Shown piece after piece: positions 13,439 through 20,245 of a DNA stretch of 20,245 nt (position 1 is its first letter; each line of letters starts with the position of its first letter). Made by a program: the position numbers and the translations under genes. The notes under the pieces were generated by a model. The model was not told the DNA's origin, made no database searches, and saw only the letters and a program-made list of their open reading frames with translations. This stretch comes from Candidatus Heimdallarchaeota archaeon. GTDB lineage: Archaea; Asgardarchaeota; Heimdallarchaeia; Heimdallarchaeales; Kariarchaeaceae. Location: NCBI GenBank assembly GCA_015522385.1, contig WAMJ01000087.1, forward strand, positions 1 to 20,245, read 5' to 3'.

Positions 13439-15238
13439 ATGGCCAAATCCACGTACCTAATAATATTCATTATCTTAGGCTCAGTACTCTCACAGTACAG
13501 TATCGACAGGACACGTAGTGTGGGAGTTGACGTAGAGTACCAGTGGATTTGGGATGACGTAGAATTGAATGGAGCTGGAGATAGACCCGGTGACGACGTA
13601 ATCTACTACGGAGAGTCTATGGGTGCATACTATAACTCAACAGAGATTAGAGATAAGCTATTCGATGCTCAAAAATCATTCCCTGATATTGTCGATGTCA
13701 TCGAGATCGGAAAATCCTACCTCAACAAATCAATCTATGGAGCAAAGCTTACCGCACCTCGGGCAGATCTGCTCGAAGTAAAGTACGAGACAGTCGTTGT
13801 TGGGAATCATCACGCTCGTGAGGCTATCACGGTCGTGGATACGCTCTTATTTATGGACAGAGTTCTCTACGGTTATTATGACGGAAACCCATTGATGACA
13901 CAGCTCCTTGAAGAAGCGGAGATTTATATCGTACCAACCCTCAATCCAGATGGGTTGGATGCCCTGTATCTCAATCCATGGATCCGCAAGAACCTACAAC
14001 CTATCGATGACGACAACGACGGGACAAATATCGATGAGCTCGAGATTCAAGATGTTGACAAGGATGGTTACATTGGCGAGTACTATGATCCCAACTATGG
14101 AGGTTGGGTATTCGAGGGAGTCGATGGCCCGGACAACGATACCTTCTCTGGTGAGGATAACCTTGGTGGTGTGGATCTGAACAGGAACTACCCCTACGAA
14201 TTCGATGGAAGCGGATCGAGTACGAATCCTGCTGATATGACCTACAGAGGACCATCACCCCTCTCTGCACCCGAGACATCGGCATGGGCTCAATTTGCAC
14301 AGGAACACAGCTTCTTCACCTCAGTGAGTCTACACTCGGGGATTGAGGCAATCATTTCACCGTGGGGATTCACCGGAGCCCCGACACCTGATGAGATCGA
14401 GTTTGACTACATCACAGACAGTCTCCAGAAGCTTTCGGGTTTCCCCTTATGGGAAGATCTACCAAACAGCTACAAGGTCAATGGTGAGTGGGGAGACTGG
14501 ATGTACGGAGCATTGAACAGTCTAGCTGTGACCTTCGAGACCTATGGAAATGAAGCTGCTTTGAAGTCCGTGAACTTCAGAGGTCAGATGGCAACAGTTG
14601 GAATATGGGACCTGTTCAATCCTCCTTCTAAAGACATGCTGACCCTAAGCAAGACCTCCACACAACCTATGATCGATTTCATGGCTCAGTACCCCATGAA
14701 GGGGAGTAGCCTCTTTCACAAATTAACTGACTTCAACCTAACTGGGACAAACCTCTATGTTGCGGGGATTGCAGATGTTGATGATGTTCAGCTCAAGCTT
14801 CAATATAGGAATGAGAGAAGTGGTTGGACAGAGATAGACAGACTTATCCTTACACAAGGGGAGTTTAATGCGACCTTTGATATCACTGGCTATACTGGTG
14901 AAGAGCTCAGGGTTTATGCAGGATTGGGTTCTCGTGGTCTTGGTTACACATTCTCGGGTAGTAACAATCTGCAAAATCCAGTGATCAATATCCCCTACGA
15001 GAACAACACAATCTCTGAGATCACAGAGGGTACCACAAACTCAATCTCGAGCTTTACGGTAAGCCCAACTTCCACAACCACAGGATCAACATCACTATCC
15101 ACAACAATATCCAGTATTATTTCAAGTCTGATTCCAACAGGAAGTAGCACCAGTGAGAAGAGTGTTATTGGTTTCTTCGGTATGATTACCACATTTGTAC
15201 CCATACTCTACGTACTTAGGAAGCGGAAAAATAGTTAA
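13439..15238 (+). CDS. Secreted, membrane-anchored M14 zinc carboxypeptidase
   Basis: This 599-residue extracellular metallopeptidase removes C-terminal residues from peptides. A signal peptide covers ~1-20 (STYLIIFIILGSVLSQY). Zinc ligands are His125 and Glu128 (NHHAREA) and His299 (SVSLHSG). Substrate-binding residues lie in DLNRNYP (Arg249), and the catalytic Glu is E367 in TFETYG, so it looks active. An acidic insert at ~190-240 contains DxDxDG calcium-type loops (D190/D192/D194 and DVDKDGYIGE at 205-214), as in stabilised extracellular enzymes. A domain of ~400-525 is probably a beta-sandwich. Ser/Thr-rich residues (~530-575) then form a stalk before a single C-terminal helix (VIGFFGMITTFVPILYVL) and the basic RKRKNS, anchoring it at the cell surface. 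It is transcribed alone. Confidence 0.93.
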   Translation: MAKSTYLIIFIILGSVLSQYSIDRTRSVGVDVEYQWIWDDVELNGAGDRPGDDVIYYGESMGAYYNSTEIRDKLFDAQKSFPDIVDVIEIGKSYLNKSIYGAKLTAPRADLLEVKYETVVVGNHHAREAITVVDTLLFMDRVLYGYYDGNPLMTQLLEEAEIYIVPTLNPDGLDALYLNPWIRKNLQPIDDDNDGTNIDELEIQDVDKDGYIGEYYDPNYGGWVFEGVDGPDNDTFSGEDNLGGVDLNRNYPYEFDGSGSSTNPADMTYRGPSPLSAPETSAWAQFAQEHSFFTSVSLHSGIEAIISPWGFTGAPTPDEIEFDYITDSLQKLSGFPLWEDLPNSYKVNGEWGDWMYGALNSLAVTFETYGNEAALKSVNFRGQMATVGIWDLFNPPSKDMLTLSKTSTQPMIDFMAQYPMKGSSLFHKLTDFNLTGTNLYVAGIADVDDVQLKLQYRNERSGWTEIDRLILTQGEFNATFDITGYTGEELRVYAGLGSRGLGYTFSGSNNLQNPVINIPYENNTISEITEGTTNSISSFTVSPTSTTTGSTSLSTTISSIISSLIPTGSSTSEKSVIGFFGMITTFVPILYVLRKRKNS

Positions 15239-15314
15239 ATTCCACAGAAACTGACCGAAAATTACTCAGTAAACGCGAGAGAAGAATAGCCTTATTAAGG
15301 TTAAGTGTGATAAT

Positions 15315-15322
15315 GTTATAAT
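15315..15322 (+). promoter_or_regulatory. TATA box of HEAT-like repeat gene
   Basis: GTTATAAT lies ~24 nt upstream of ATG 15342. An AAGGA sequence (15327-15331) also precedes the ATG by 10 nt, so either leaderless or short-leader translation is possible. Confidence 0.5.
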
Positions 15323-15341
15323 CTAACAAGGATCGAGACTC

Positions 15342-15932
15342 ATGGCAAGAGAGGACAGAGTACGAAGGATTACTGATCAACAGCAGTTGTTCGAGATCGC
15401 GACCTCACATGAAAGTGTAGATTTCAGGATATCTGCTGTGGAGACAATAAGTAATCAGAGACTACTCAAGAAGATCTTCTTCGAGACTGATTCGATTGAG
15501 GTGAAACTTGCTCTTATCAAGAAAATCACTGACAAGAGCGTATTCTGTACTGTCGCTCTTGACAAGGATCAAGACCCCTACATCAGGGCGATAGCAGTTG
15601 AGAGGATTGATAATGACAAAGTTCTGAGAAAGTTGATCAATGACGAGGATCCCTTCGTCCGCAGGGTAGCTGTGGTCAAGGTCAATGACCAAGAGGTTCT
15701 TTCACAAATACTCAGGGAATCGGAAGATCACATATTAAGAAAGAGGGCAGTTGAGAGGATCAACGATGAAGATCTCCTTAAGGAGACAGTTCTTAACGAT
15801 GACTCAATCCTTGTCGTAGAAGCAGCACTCAACCGGATAAAATCAATATCGCTACTCTCAGATTTAGTGGACAAAGTACCAGAAAGTGTCATACCATCGC
15901 TCTACAGGAGACTAGGAAGGTCTACTGCTTAA
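15342..15932 (+). CDS. HEAT-like/leucine-rich-variant repeat protein
   Basis: This 196-residue cytoplasmic protein is made almost wholly of about seven helical repeats of 24-27 residues. Each starts near a D/N-Q/E-x-L-L turn and contains a D-P/S-hydrophobic-V/I-R-x-x-A-V-E-x-I core, for example DPYIRAIAVERIDNDKVLRK, DPFVRRVAVVKVNDQEVLSQ and DHILRKRAVERINDEDLLKE. Such solenoids bind proteins, or sometimes nucleic acids, as scaffolds or adaptors. No enzyme motif, signal peptide or membrane helix is seen. The ATG start has its own TATA box. It lies directly upstream of the A2/B2 cassette, whose separate promoter begins ~60 nt after this stop, so no shared function can be claimed. Confidence 0.82.
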   Translation: MAREDRVRRITDQQQLFEIATSHESVDFRISAVETISNQRLLKKIFFETDSIEVKLALIKKITDKSVFCTVALDKDQDPYIRAIAVERIDNDKVLRKLINDEDPFVRRVAVVKVNDQEVLSQILRESEDHILRKRAVERINDEDLLKETVLNDDSILVVEAALNRIKSISLLSDLVDKVPESVIPSLYRRLGRSTA

Positions 15933-15986
15933 TCAGTTATTATTATTATGTAAAGAAGACAACAGAATATTTCTTTTGTAACGATT

Positions 15987-16063
15987 TGAGAATTTGATCT
16001 AATACTAAATTGGATCGAAGTCTCTTAGTAAGGCTTATCTTTTCCTGATATGCAGATGACTTA
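15987..16063 (+). promoter_or_regulatory. Conserved promoter block of A2 (repeated upstream of A4)
   Basis: This ~77-bp stretch matches 19411-19485. Shared elements in order are TGAGAATTTGA (15987-15997), GAAGT, the perfect 12-mer TAGTAAGGCTTA (16026-16037), TGATA and GATGAC just before the start. The CTTATCTTTT part of the block is centred ~26 nt before ATG 16064, so it is probably box A. The upstream conserved pieces may be transcription-factor-B or regulator sites. Confidence 0.65.
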
Positions 16064-17146
16064 ATGGGCATAAGGATTCGAACAGTTGATCAGCTCTACA
16101 TCCTACCGGACATCCACACAGAATTCACGCATAACCTCTGGGTATCCGCACTCTGGGACGCGGTCATGGGCGACCAGACCCTTGTGGACGTCGTAGCTAG
16201 CATCTTCATGGGTATGGCCACCGCTCTGCAGACCATTAAAAAGGGACTGAGTAAGACTTGGGACGGGATCAAGGATGCTGGTCAGTTTGTTTCAAACACG
16301 GTTCTGAACACCATTGCTTCAGCGATGAGCACAACTATAAATCTCCTGGTTACAGCAGTCTCCACTATTCTCTCCGTCTTCCTCCCGATTAGCATGGTGA
16401 GTATTGACGGGATCCCGAGGATCTCGATTAATGGTCAGCTCTACGATATAGGGTTTGAGCACAGACCGAATCAGCTCCTGTTCACTGTGAATGGCAATTC
16501 ACTGGATCTCTTTGACCTCATATTCTCAACTCCAGATACCCTGTCAGTAAGCTTCAGTGAATTTGCCGGTCCTCTCTTCGGATTGGAGATTCTCTATACC
16601 ATTCTTGAGGTCTTTGGGTTTATCACTATCTCAGGTTCGGGTGGTGTGGTGACAACGAGTGTTCATGAATTCCTTATTGCCATGATCCTGGCACATTATC
16701 TGACTCTGGCATACCACATTTCCCAGAAGGGTCAAATAGATGCTGACACGGCCTCGTTCTTCTCGAATTATTTCACAATGAAAACTTTTTATTTGCTACT
16801 TGGAAGTATATCTGCGTATATTGGCTCCGAATCATCTCGTAAGGTATTTGAATTTATTAGTTTATCTACTATCTCAATTCCACCTGCGCTAGTCTTATTG
16901 GAGGGTATTCTGAGGATTGCACAGCAATTCTCAGACGGGGTTCAGAACGACCCGAGTGTCATCAAAGGGATCATCATCGATCAGACCTCGGAGGCAGCTG
17001 CTGTGTTAATGACCGAGGCAATCAACCTTGTCACCCGTACGTCAGAACTAAAAAGTCGATTATTCTTAGGATCGTATGTCCTCACTCTCGCAGTCATCAA
17101 CTACATTTTTGCAGCCTACTTCTTAAGGATAGTAAATCTGGGGTGA
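16064..17146 (+). CDS. A-family membrane protein (copy A2), complete
   Basis: This 360-residue protein is the only complete, full-length copy in the window. Residues 1-80 (RIRTVDQLYILP, LWVSALWDAV, LVDVVASIFMG, TIKKGLSKTWDGIKDAGQF) are closely matched by the gene at 19486 and include amphipathic helices. Residues 90-112 are hydrophobic. A beta-rich segment (~118-165, SINGQLYDIGF ... FTVNGNSLDLFDLIFSTPDTLSVSF) is shared with all full copies. The rest (~168-360) has about five membrane helices and is divergent between copies. There is no classical signal peptide. It overlaps the next gene (GTG 17143/TGA 17144). No known family recognised; a pore-forming effector, viral-like fusogen or receptor are all possible. 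The sequence becomes more AT-rich in its second half. Confidence 0.85.
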   Translation: MGIRIRTVDQLYILPDIHTEFTHNLWVSALWDAVMGDQTLVDVVASIFMGMATALQTIKKGLSKTWDGIKDAGQFVSNTVLNTIASAMSTTINLLVTAVSTILSVFLPISMVSIDGIPRISINGQLYDIGFEHRPNQLLFTVNGNSLDLFDLIFSTPDTLSVSFSEFAGPLFGLEILYTILEVFGFITISGSGGVVTTSVHEFLIAMILAHYLTLAYHISQKGQIDADTASFFSNYFTMKTFYLLLGSISAYIGSESSRKVFEFISLSTISIPPALVLLEGILRIAQQFSDGVQNDPSVIKGIIIDQTSEAAAVLMTEAINLVTRTSELKSRLFLGSYVLTLAVINYIFAAYFLRIVNLG

Positions 17147-18006
17147 TTGATATGACAAGGAATAATATCTTGTACGCTCATCTCACAATTCGAGATGCTG
17201 TCATGTTATTTTTTTATATCTCTTATATCAAAAGACTTTGGGAGATACAGGACTCTGAACAAAACCGTCTCCTTTCAATAGGATTTTTCCTTTTCCTCCT
17301 TCTGACATACTTTGTAGCAATTTATATTGTGGGATCGATACAAAATAAGAGATTTCCAGAGGATTTCAGCACTGATGGTGTTTCCCCCCCTTCTAAAGTA
17401 TGGTACAGATATCTCTATCTCGCTGTTCTGATTGGATTGTCCCTCCCGATAGTAAGGATTAGTCAAGGTGAGGAATTTAGCTTCATCGGATATAATGTGC
17501 CATCTGGGGCTATGTCTCCAGTTCTAACTTATATTCTGCTCGTCTCCCCGCTAGTTCTCTTCAGGATTGTAATATCTTCGCGGTATCTCATCCACGTCCA
17601 TGAGAGGGTAGGGAAGTTCCATCTAACAGTGACTGCATACTTGATATTCCTTGGAGTAGTCGCAGTGACCCATGGCTTAAACATTCTGTACGGGGGGGAG
17701 AATCCTTGGAGTGTTTACCTACTTCTTATAGCTTTGTACATATCTCCAGTTGGTACTGACAGGTTAGATCGGATAACACTATCACGTCGGGAGCTAATTT
17801 ACTTCAGTATTGAGTCTATCTCTCTTTTCTATGCAAATCTATTTTATCTGGTATATTTATTTGCCATTAATGTTACTACACTATGGGAGAATCTCATGGT
17901 GTATTCTACTGTCTTTTACGTCCTCTCTTCCTATGACAATTTGACTATCTATCACAGTACATCCCTTTACCACGAGTATTTAAGAATATCTGATTCAGAG
18001 AAATAA
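17143..18006 (+). CDS. B-type multi-TM partner protein (B2)
   Basis: This protein of up to 287 residues has about eight membrane helices, among them VMLFFYISYI, LLSIGFFLFLLLTYFVAIYI, YLYLAVLIGLSLPIV, LTYILLVSPLVLFRIVI, VTAYLIFLGVVAVTHGLNIL and YANLFYLVYLFAI. The frame can start at GTG 17143, overlapping the A2 stop, but ATG 17152 has GGTGAT (17142-17147) 4 nt before it and is an equally good start. No family recognised. It is the coupled partner of A2, as B1 is of A1, but it is half as long again as B1, and sequence likeness is limited to C-terminal helix patterns. Codons are AT-rich compared with the housekeeping genes at 3-10 kb. Confidence 0.78.
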   Translation: MIDMTRNNILYAHLTIRDAVMLFFYISYIKRLWEIQDSEQNRLLSIGFFLFLLLTYFVAIYIVGSIQNKRFPEDFSTDGVSPPSKVWYRYLYLAVLIGLSLPIVRISQGEEFSFIGYNVPSGAMSPVLTYILLVSPLVLFRIVISSRYLIHVHERVGKFHLTVTAYLIFLGVVAVTHGLNILYGGENPWSVYLLLIALYISPVGTDRLDRITLSRRELIYFSIESISLFYANLFYLVYLFAINVTTLWENLMVYSTVFYVLSSYDNLTIYHSTSLYHEYLRISDSEK

Positions 18007-18056
18007 CGTCTCTGTCCAGTACTGGAAAATGAGTTCTGTATCTTCTACAGTACAGA

Positions 18057-18452
18057 TTGGATTATTCTAGTACAAATAGGCAAGCAGAACAAGATCTACG
18101 GGAAAGACTTAATTTCTCTTTTCCGCTCATAAAATCAATGGGTATCCTCAGAGTTCCAGAATTATATAACTTGTCAATACCAAGTACCAAATCAAGGATA
18201 TTCGCATATGTTCTTCAAAACTTAGGACTCACACATAAGAGCTGCGGGAATCTCGCAGAGAAATTACTCATAAGAATTGCAGCGGTTTTCAGTCCAGTAT
18301 CGGCCCTCCGAGGTGTTCTGGAGAATGAAGAGGGGGTTCCTTGGTACAGTACATGGGCAAGTATCGTAGGCATGAACTGGATCCTGATCGGTCTATTCCT
18401 CGTAATGTTCGGATCATCTCTAAACCCTGTAATCGAGGTAGGTGTCCTATGA
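18057..18452 (+). CDS. Truncated A-family protein (A3), probable remnant still coupled to B3
   Basis: The frame is open from 18033 to TGA 18450-18452, and TTG 18057 or the internal ATG 18138 could start it (131 or 104 residues). It occupies the A position: its stop overlaps the B3 start as ATGA. Its last helix (VGMNWILIGLFLVM) lines up with the A2 C-terminal helix (AVINYIFAAYFLRI) by shared N, I, F and L. The conserved A N-terminus, beta segment and promoter block are missing, so it looks like an A gene that lost its 5' two thirds by deletion after the B2 gene. It could instead be a short independent protein. No promoter is seen, so expression may depend on read-through from B2. Confidence 0.5.
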   Translation: MDYSSTNRQAEQDLRERLNFSFPLIKSMGILRVPELYNLSIPSTKSRIFAYVLQNLGLTHKSCGNLAEKLLIRIAAVFSPVSALRGVLENEEGVPWYSTWASIVGMNWILIGLFLVMFGSSLNPVIEVGVL

Positions 18453-19318
18453 ACTACCCCAGCCGGAGTTTACAGAGACTCCTGCTTATAGCCAGCGCTC
18501 TGAACTATATCTGGATGGTGCTATTCTTCGATATATTTGATCTGAATGGCAATATCATGGTACTGGTAGGAGTCATTTACTTCAGTGCAGTAATCCGTAT
18601 AGTATACCCTGTTTATTTTCCCGTTGAGGAAGGACATGACCTTCCAGCATGTACTCTGTGGACATTATTCTATCTGTCAGTTCAGATTTGGCTTGTACTC
18701 AAAACAAAGTACTCCCTCATGGTTTCGTGGAACTTGTATTCTCCCGTGTTGCTGTGGAATCTTCTATTTCTATTACCATTCTCTATCAACTACTTTTATC
18801 GCAAAAGAATGGAGATATCGGATGTATCCATTGTAGATATGGGGAGAAGCTCGTTCTTGGACCCATTGTTCTATCTTGAGACTTCGACGATTTTTCCGAT
18901 CATTACATTATTTATCCTTCGCATTAAAGGGATGTCTTATTGGGGAACTGGTGTATGGGTGGAATTTTGGTACTATACAATTCTGTCTGCAAGTCTATTT
19001 ACATTTATCTTTGTTACTCTCTATGCAACTCTAGAAGTTGACAAAGAGAGAATTTCACGGATATATGAGATCGATCTTAATGATACGTTTGATACAGTAA
19101 TGATAATCCTCCCGTCGATTGGATTCTACGTAGCAGGTGTATTGAAGCTGTACAGTACAGCCATTTGGTTTTCGGTTATCGCGTATTTTTATCGTAACCT
19201 CCGGAGCAGAATTGGCGAAGCGTATGATATAGACAATAATTATGCGGATCTGATACCGTTTATTTCACTGTTCACTGGGATAGCTATGGTTCTATCACCA
19301 AGATATGTACTACCATAG
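18449..19318 (+). CDS. B-type multi-TM partner protein (B3)
   Basis: This 289-residue protein has about eight or nine hydrophobic helices, for example LLLIASALNYIWMVLFF, IMVLVGVIYFSAVIRIVY, LWTLFYLSVQIWLVL, LLWNLLFLLPFSINYFY, TIFPIITLFILRI, TILSASLFTFIFVTLYA and LIPFISLFTGIAMVL. An acidic cytosolic loop (LEVDKERISRIYEIDLND) lies between two of them. ATG 18449 is chosen, not the earlier in-frame ATG 18341, because it makes the ATGA overlap with A3 and has a GAGGTAGGTG ribosome binding site (18434-18443). No family recognised, and it is strongly divergent from B1 and B2 although equal in gene position and topology. Confidence 0.78.
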   Translation: MNYPSRSLQRLLLIASALNYIWMVLFFDIFDLNGNIMVLVGVIYFSAVIRIVYPVYFPVEEGHDLPACTLWTLFYLSVQIWLVLKTKYSLMVSWNLYSPVLLWNLLFLLPFSINYFYRKRMEISDVSIVDMGRSSFLDPLFYLETSTIFPIITLFILRIKGMSYWGTGVWVEFWYYTILSASLFTFIFVTLYATLEVDKERISRIYEIDLNDTFDTVMIILPSIGFYVAGVLKLYSTAIWFSVIAYFYRNLRSRIGEAYDIDNNYADLIPFISLFTGIAMVLSPRYVLP

Positions 19319-19410
19319 TGAATGATAATTGGGCGCTGCATCCTAGGAAATCGATCTTACTTGACAAATTGGATCTACCAATACTTACCTTGTTCTACAA
19401 ATATCGAATA

Positions 19411-19485
19411 TGAGAATTTGAACTGGTTAAACTAGACTGAAGTTTACTAGTAAGGCTTAATATATCTTGATAAACCGATGACGTG
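19411..19485 (+). promoter_or_regulatory. Conserved promoter block of A4
   Basis: This is the second copy of the block at 15987-16063: TGAGAATTTGA (19411-19421), GAAGT, TAGTAAGGCTTA (19448-19459), TATA box CTTAATATAT (19456-19465), TGATA and GATGAC. The TATA box is centred ~26 nt before ATG 19486, so the message is probably leaderless. Conservation of both TATA and far-upstream parts suggests coordinated control of the A genes or recent duplication. Confidence 0.65.
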
Positions 19486-20245
19486 ATGGACTTCAGGATT
19501 CGGGCCGTTGATCCTCTCTACACCCTGCCATGCACAATCCGCCCAGAATTCACGTATAATCCATGGGTATCCGCACTCTGGGAGACCGTACTGCCGGGGC
19601 AGAACCTTGTGGACGTGGTTGCGAGGATCTTTACGGGTGTAACCTCTGCGCTACAGACTGTTAAAAAGGGACTGAGCACGGCTTGGGATGGAATCAAGAG
19701 TGCGGGGCAGTTTGTGACCCAAGCAGTCATGAGGAAGATTTTGGGGAGTATCTCCCTTCTCTCGAATCTTCTACTGACAGGTCTGTTCTCTGTGGCTGAC
19801 CTGCTCACACCGCTCTCTGTAGATCTTTCGGACTCAGTACCTGCACTGGTCATTGGGAACCAGAAGTACTCGTTCGGAATAGATTTCACCAATGATGCCC
19901 TCTCTCTCTACATCGGAAATCTGAGACTGTCGATCGGTGATGTCTTCTCACCTTCAGAGATAACGACCGAGACTTTATATGTGAACTCAGTAGGTTTTTG
20001 GACTTTTTCCCTGTTATCTGAAGTTGCTGGGTTCCTCCCTTTGGTACTCATGAAGGAACTTCTGGAGAATCCTGCAACGGTCAAGGAGGGAATCACATGG
20101 ATGTCGCTAACAGCTGTGTCAAATCTGCTTCTGTTGACAACAGCATATGGTTACTTGACAGCTGCCGATGACCCAAACAACCCAGAGGACAGGAAAGAGA
20201 TTGCTGAAGTTCTCGCATACTACTCCTATTATCATTACATAATGA
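19486..20245 (+). CDS. A-family membrane protein (copy A4), 3' end outside window
   Basis: The first 253 residues are visible; the gene runs off the window. Residues 1-80 (FRIRAVDPLYTLP, NPWVSALWETV, LVDVVARIFTG, TVKKGLSTAWDGIKSAGQF) match A2 closely, with one extra codon near residue 17. The beta segment (~118-166: LVIGNQKYSFGIDF, SLYIGNLRLSIGDVFSPSE) aligns with A1 and A2. Two membrane helices follow (VGFWTFSLLSEVAGFLPLVLM; SLTAVSNLLLLTTAYGYL), then an acidic loop (DDPNNPEDRKE) and a Tyr-rich helix (YYSYYHYI), a layout also present in A1 and A2. A GTG codon lies directly before the ATG; ATG is preferred by comparison with A2. No known family recognised. Confidence 0.82.
   Translation, partial: MDFRIRAVDPLYTLPCTIRPEFTYNPWVSALWETVLPGQNLVDVVARIFTGVTSALQTVKKGLSTAWDGIKSAGQFVTQAVMRKILGSISLLSNLLLTGLFSVADLLTPLSVDLSDSVPALVIGNQKYSFGIDFTNDALSLYIGNLRLSIGDVFSPSEITTETLYVNSVGFWTFSLLSEVAGFLPLVLMKELLENPATVKEGITWMSLTAVSNLLLLTTAYGYLTAADDPNNPEDRKEIAEVLAYYSYYHYIM

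Noticed and set aside
18138..18200. Idea that A3 begins with the conserved A head (MGILRVPELYNL versus MGIRIRTVDQLYIL)
   Set aside because: The match covers only ~12 residues and breaks down after it; the C-terminal helix alignment and ATGA coupling are better evidence, so A3 is treated as a 5'-truncated copy. The short match remains worth a formal alignment.
18341..18448. Earlier in-frame ATG start for the B3 gene
   Set aside because: The extra 36 residues are basic and overlap A3 by over 100 bp; ATG 18449 has the ATGA coupling and a strong ribosome binding site like the other cassettes.
16064..20245. Phage or provirus interpretation of the A/B array
   Set aside because: The amphipathic A head loosely recalls tail or fusion proteins, but no capsid, portal, terminase, integrase or replication gene is present in the window.

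Overview
The window reads as a moderately AT-rich archaeal chromosome segment. Many genes have a TATA-like box about 24-28 nt upstream of the start codon, so they are probably leaderless. Internal operon genes carry GGTGAT/GAGGT-type ribosome binding sites, and GTG/TTG starts are common. The gene set is archaeal: a beta-CASP metallo-beta-lactamase nuclease, a CYTH-domain protein, a dolichol/diacylglycerol-kinase-like CTP enzyme, winged-helix and TetR regulators, and a methylmalonyl-CoA epimerase-type protein. An Asgard/Thorarchaeota-like host is my guess from overall gene style only; no phylogenetic marker is present.

Layout. (1) 1-1399: the 3' part of a membrane-associated protein 'A', coupled by ATGA to a multi-TM protein 'B'. 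(2) 1400-1860: no confident gene, possibly gene debris. (3) 1861-2877 (minus): a membrane protein and a winged-helix regulator, divergent from an ABC exporter (2997-5215), with palindromic operator-like sequence between them. (4) 5252-7617: a CTP-dependent lipid kinase-like enzyme, an unknown protein with a polybasic N-terminus, an unknown acidic protein on the minus strand, and a small membrane protein. (5) 7667-9552: 3-hydroxyacyl-CoA dehydrogenase, methylmalonyl-CoA epimerase-like protein and a minimal biotin-protein ligase. This group fits acyl-CoA/propionyl-CoA metabolism, where biotin-dependent carboxylases operate. (6) 9520-12849 (minus): CYTH protein, beta-CASP nuclease with a long unknown N-terminal region, and TetR regulator. 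(7) 13439-15932: a secreted, membrane-anchored M14 zinc carboxypeptidase and an intracellular HEAT-like repeat protein. (8) 16064-20245: a tandem array of A/B cassettes.

The part most likely to be undescribed is the A/B cassette family at both ends of the window. 'A' genes share a conserved promoter and N-terminal segment, then a short beta-rich element, then a divergent C-terminal membrane region. Each complete unit is followed by a multi-TM 'B' gene whose start overlaps the A stop (ATGA or GTGA). B partners are far more divergent than A N-termini. One A copy (18057-18452) is cut down to about 100-130 residues but keeps the coupling. The pattern resembles a duplicating, diversifying two-component membrane system; a polymorphic effector/immunity-like or receptor/partner role is only a hypothesis.

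No rRNA, tRNA, CRISPR array, recognisable insertion sequence or integrase was seen.
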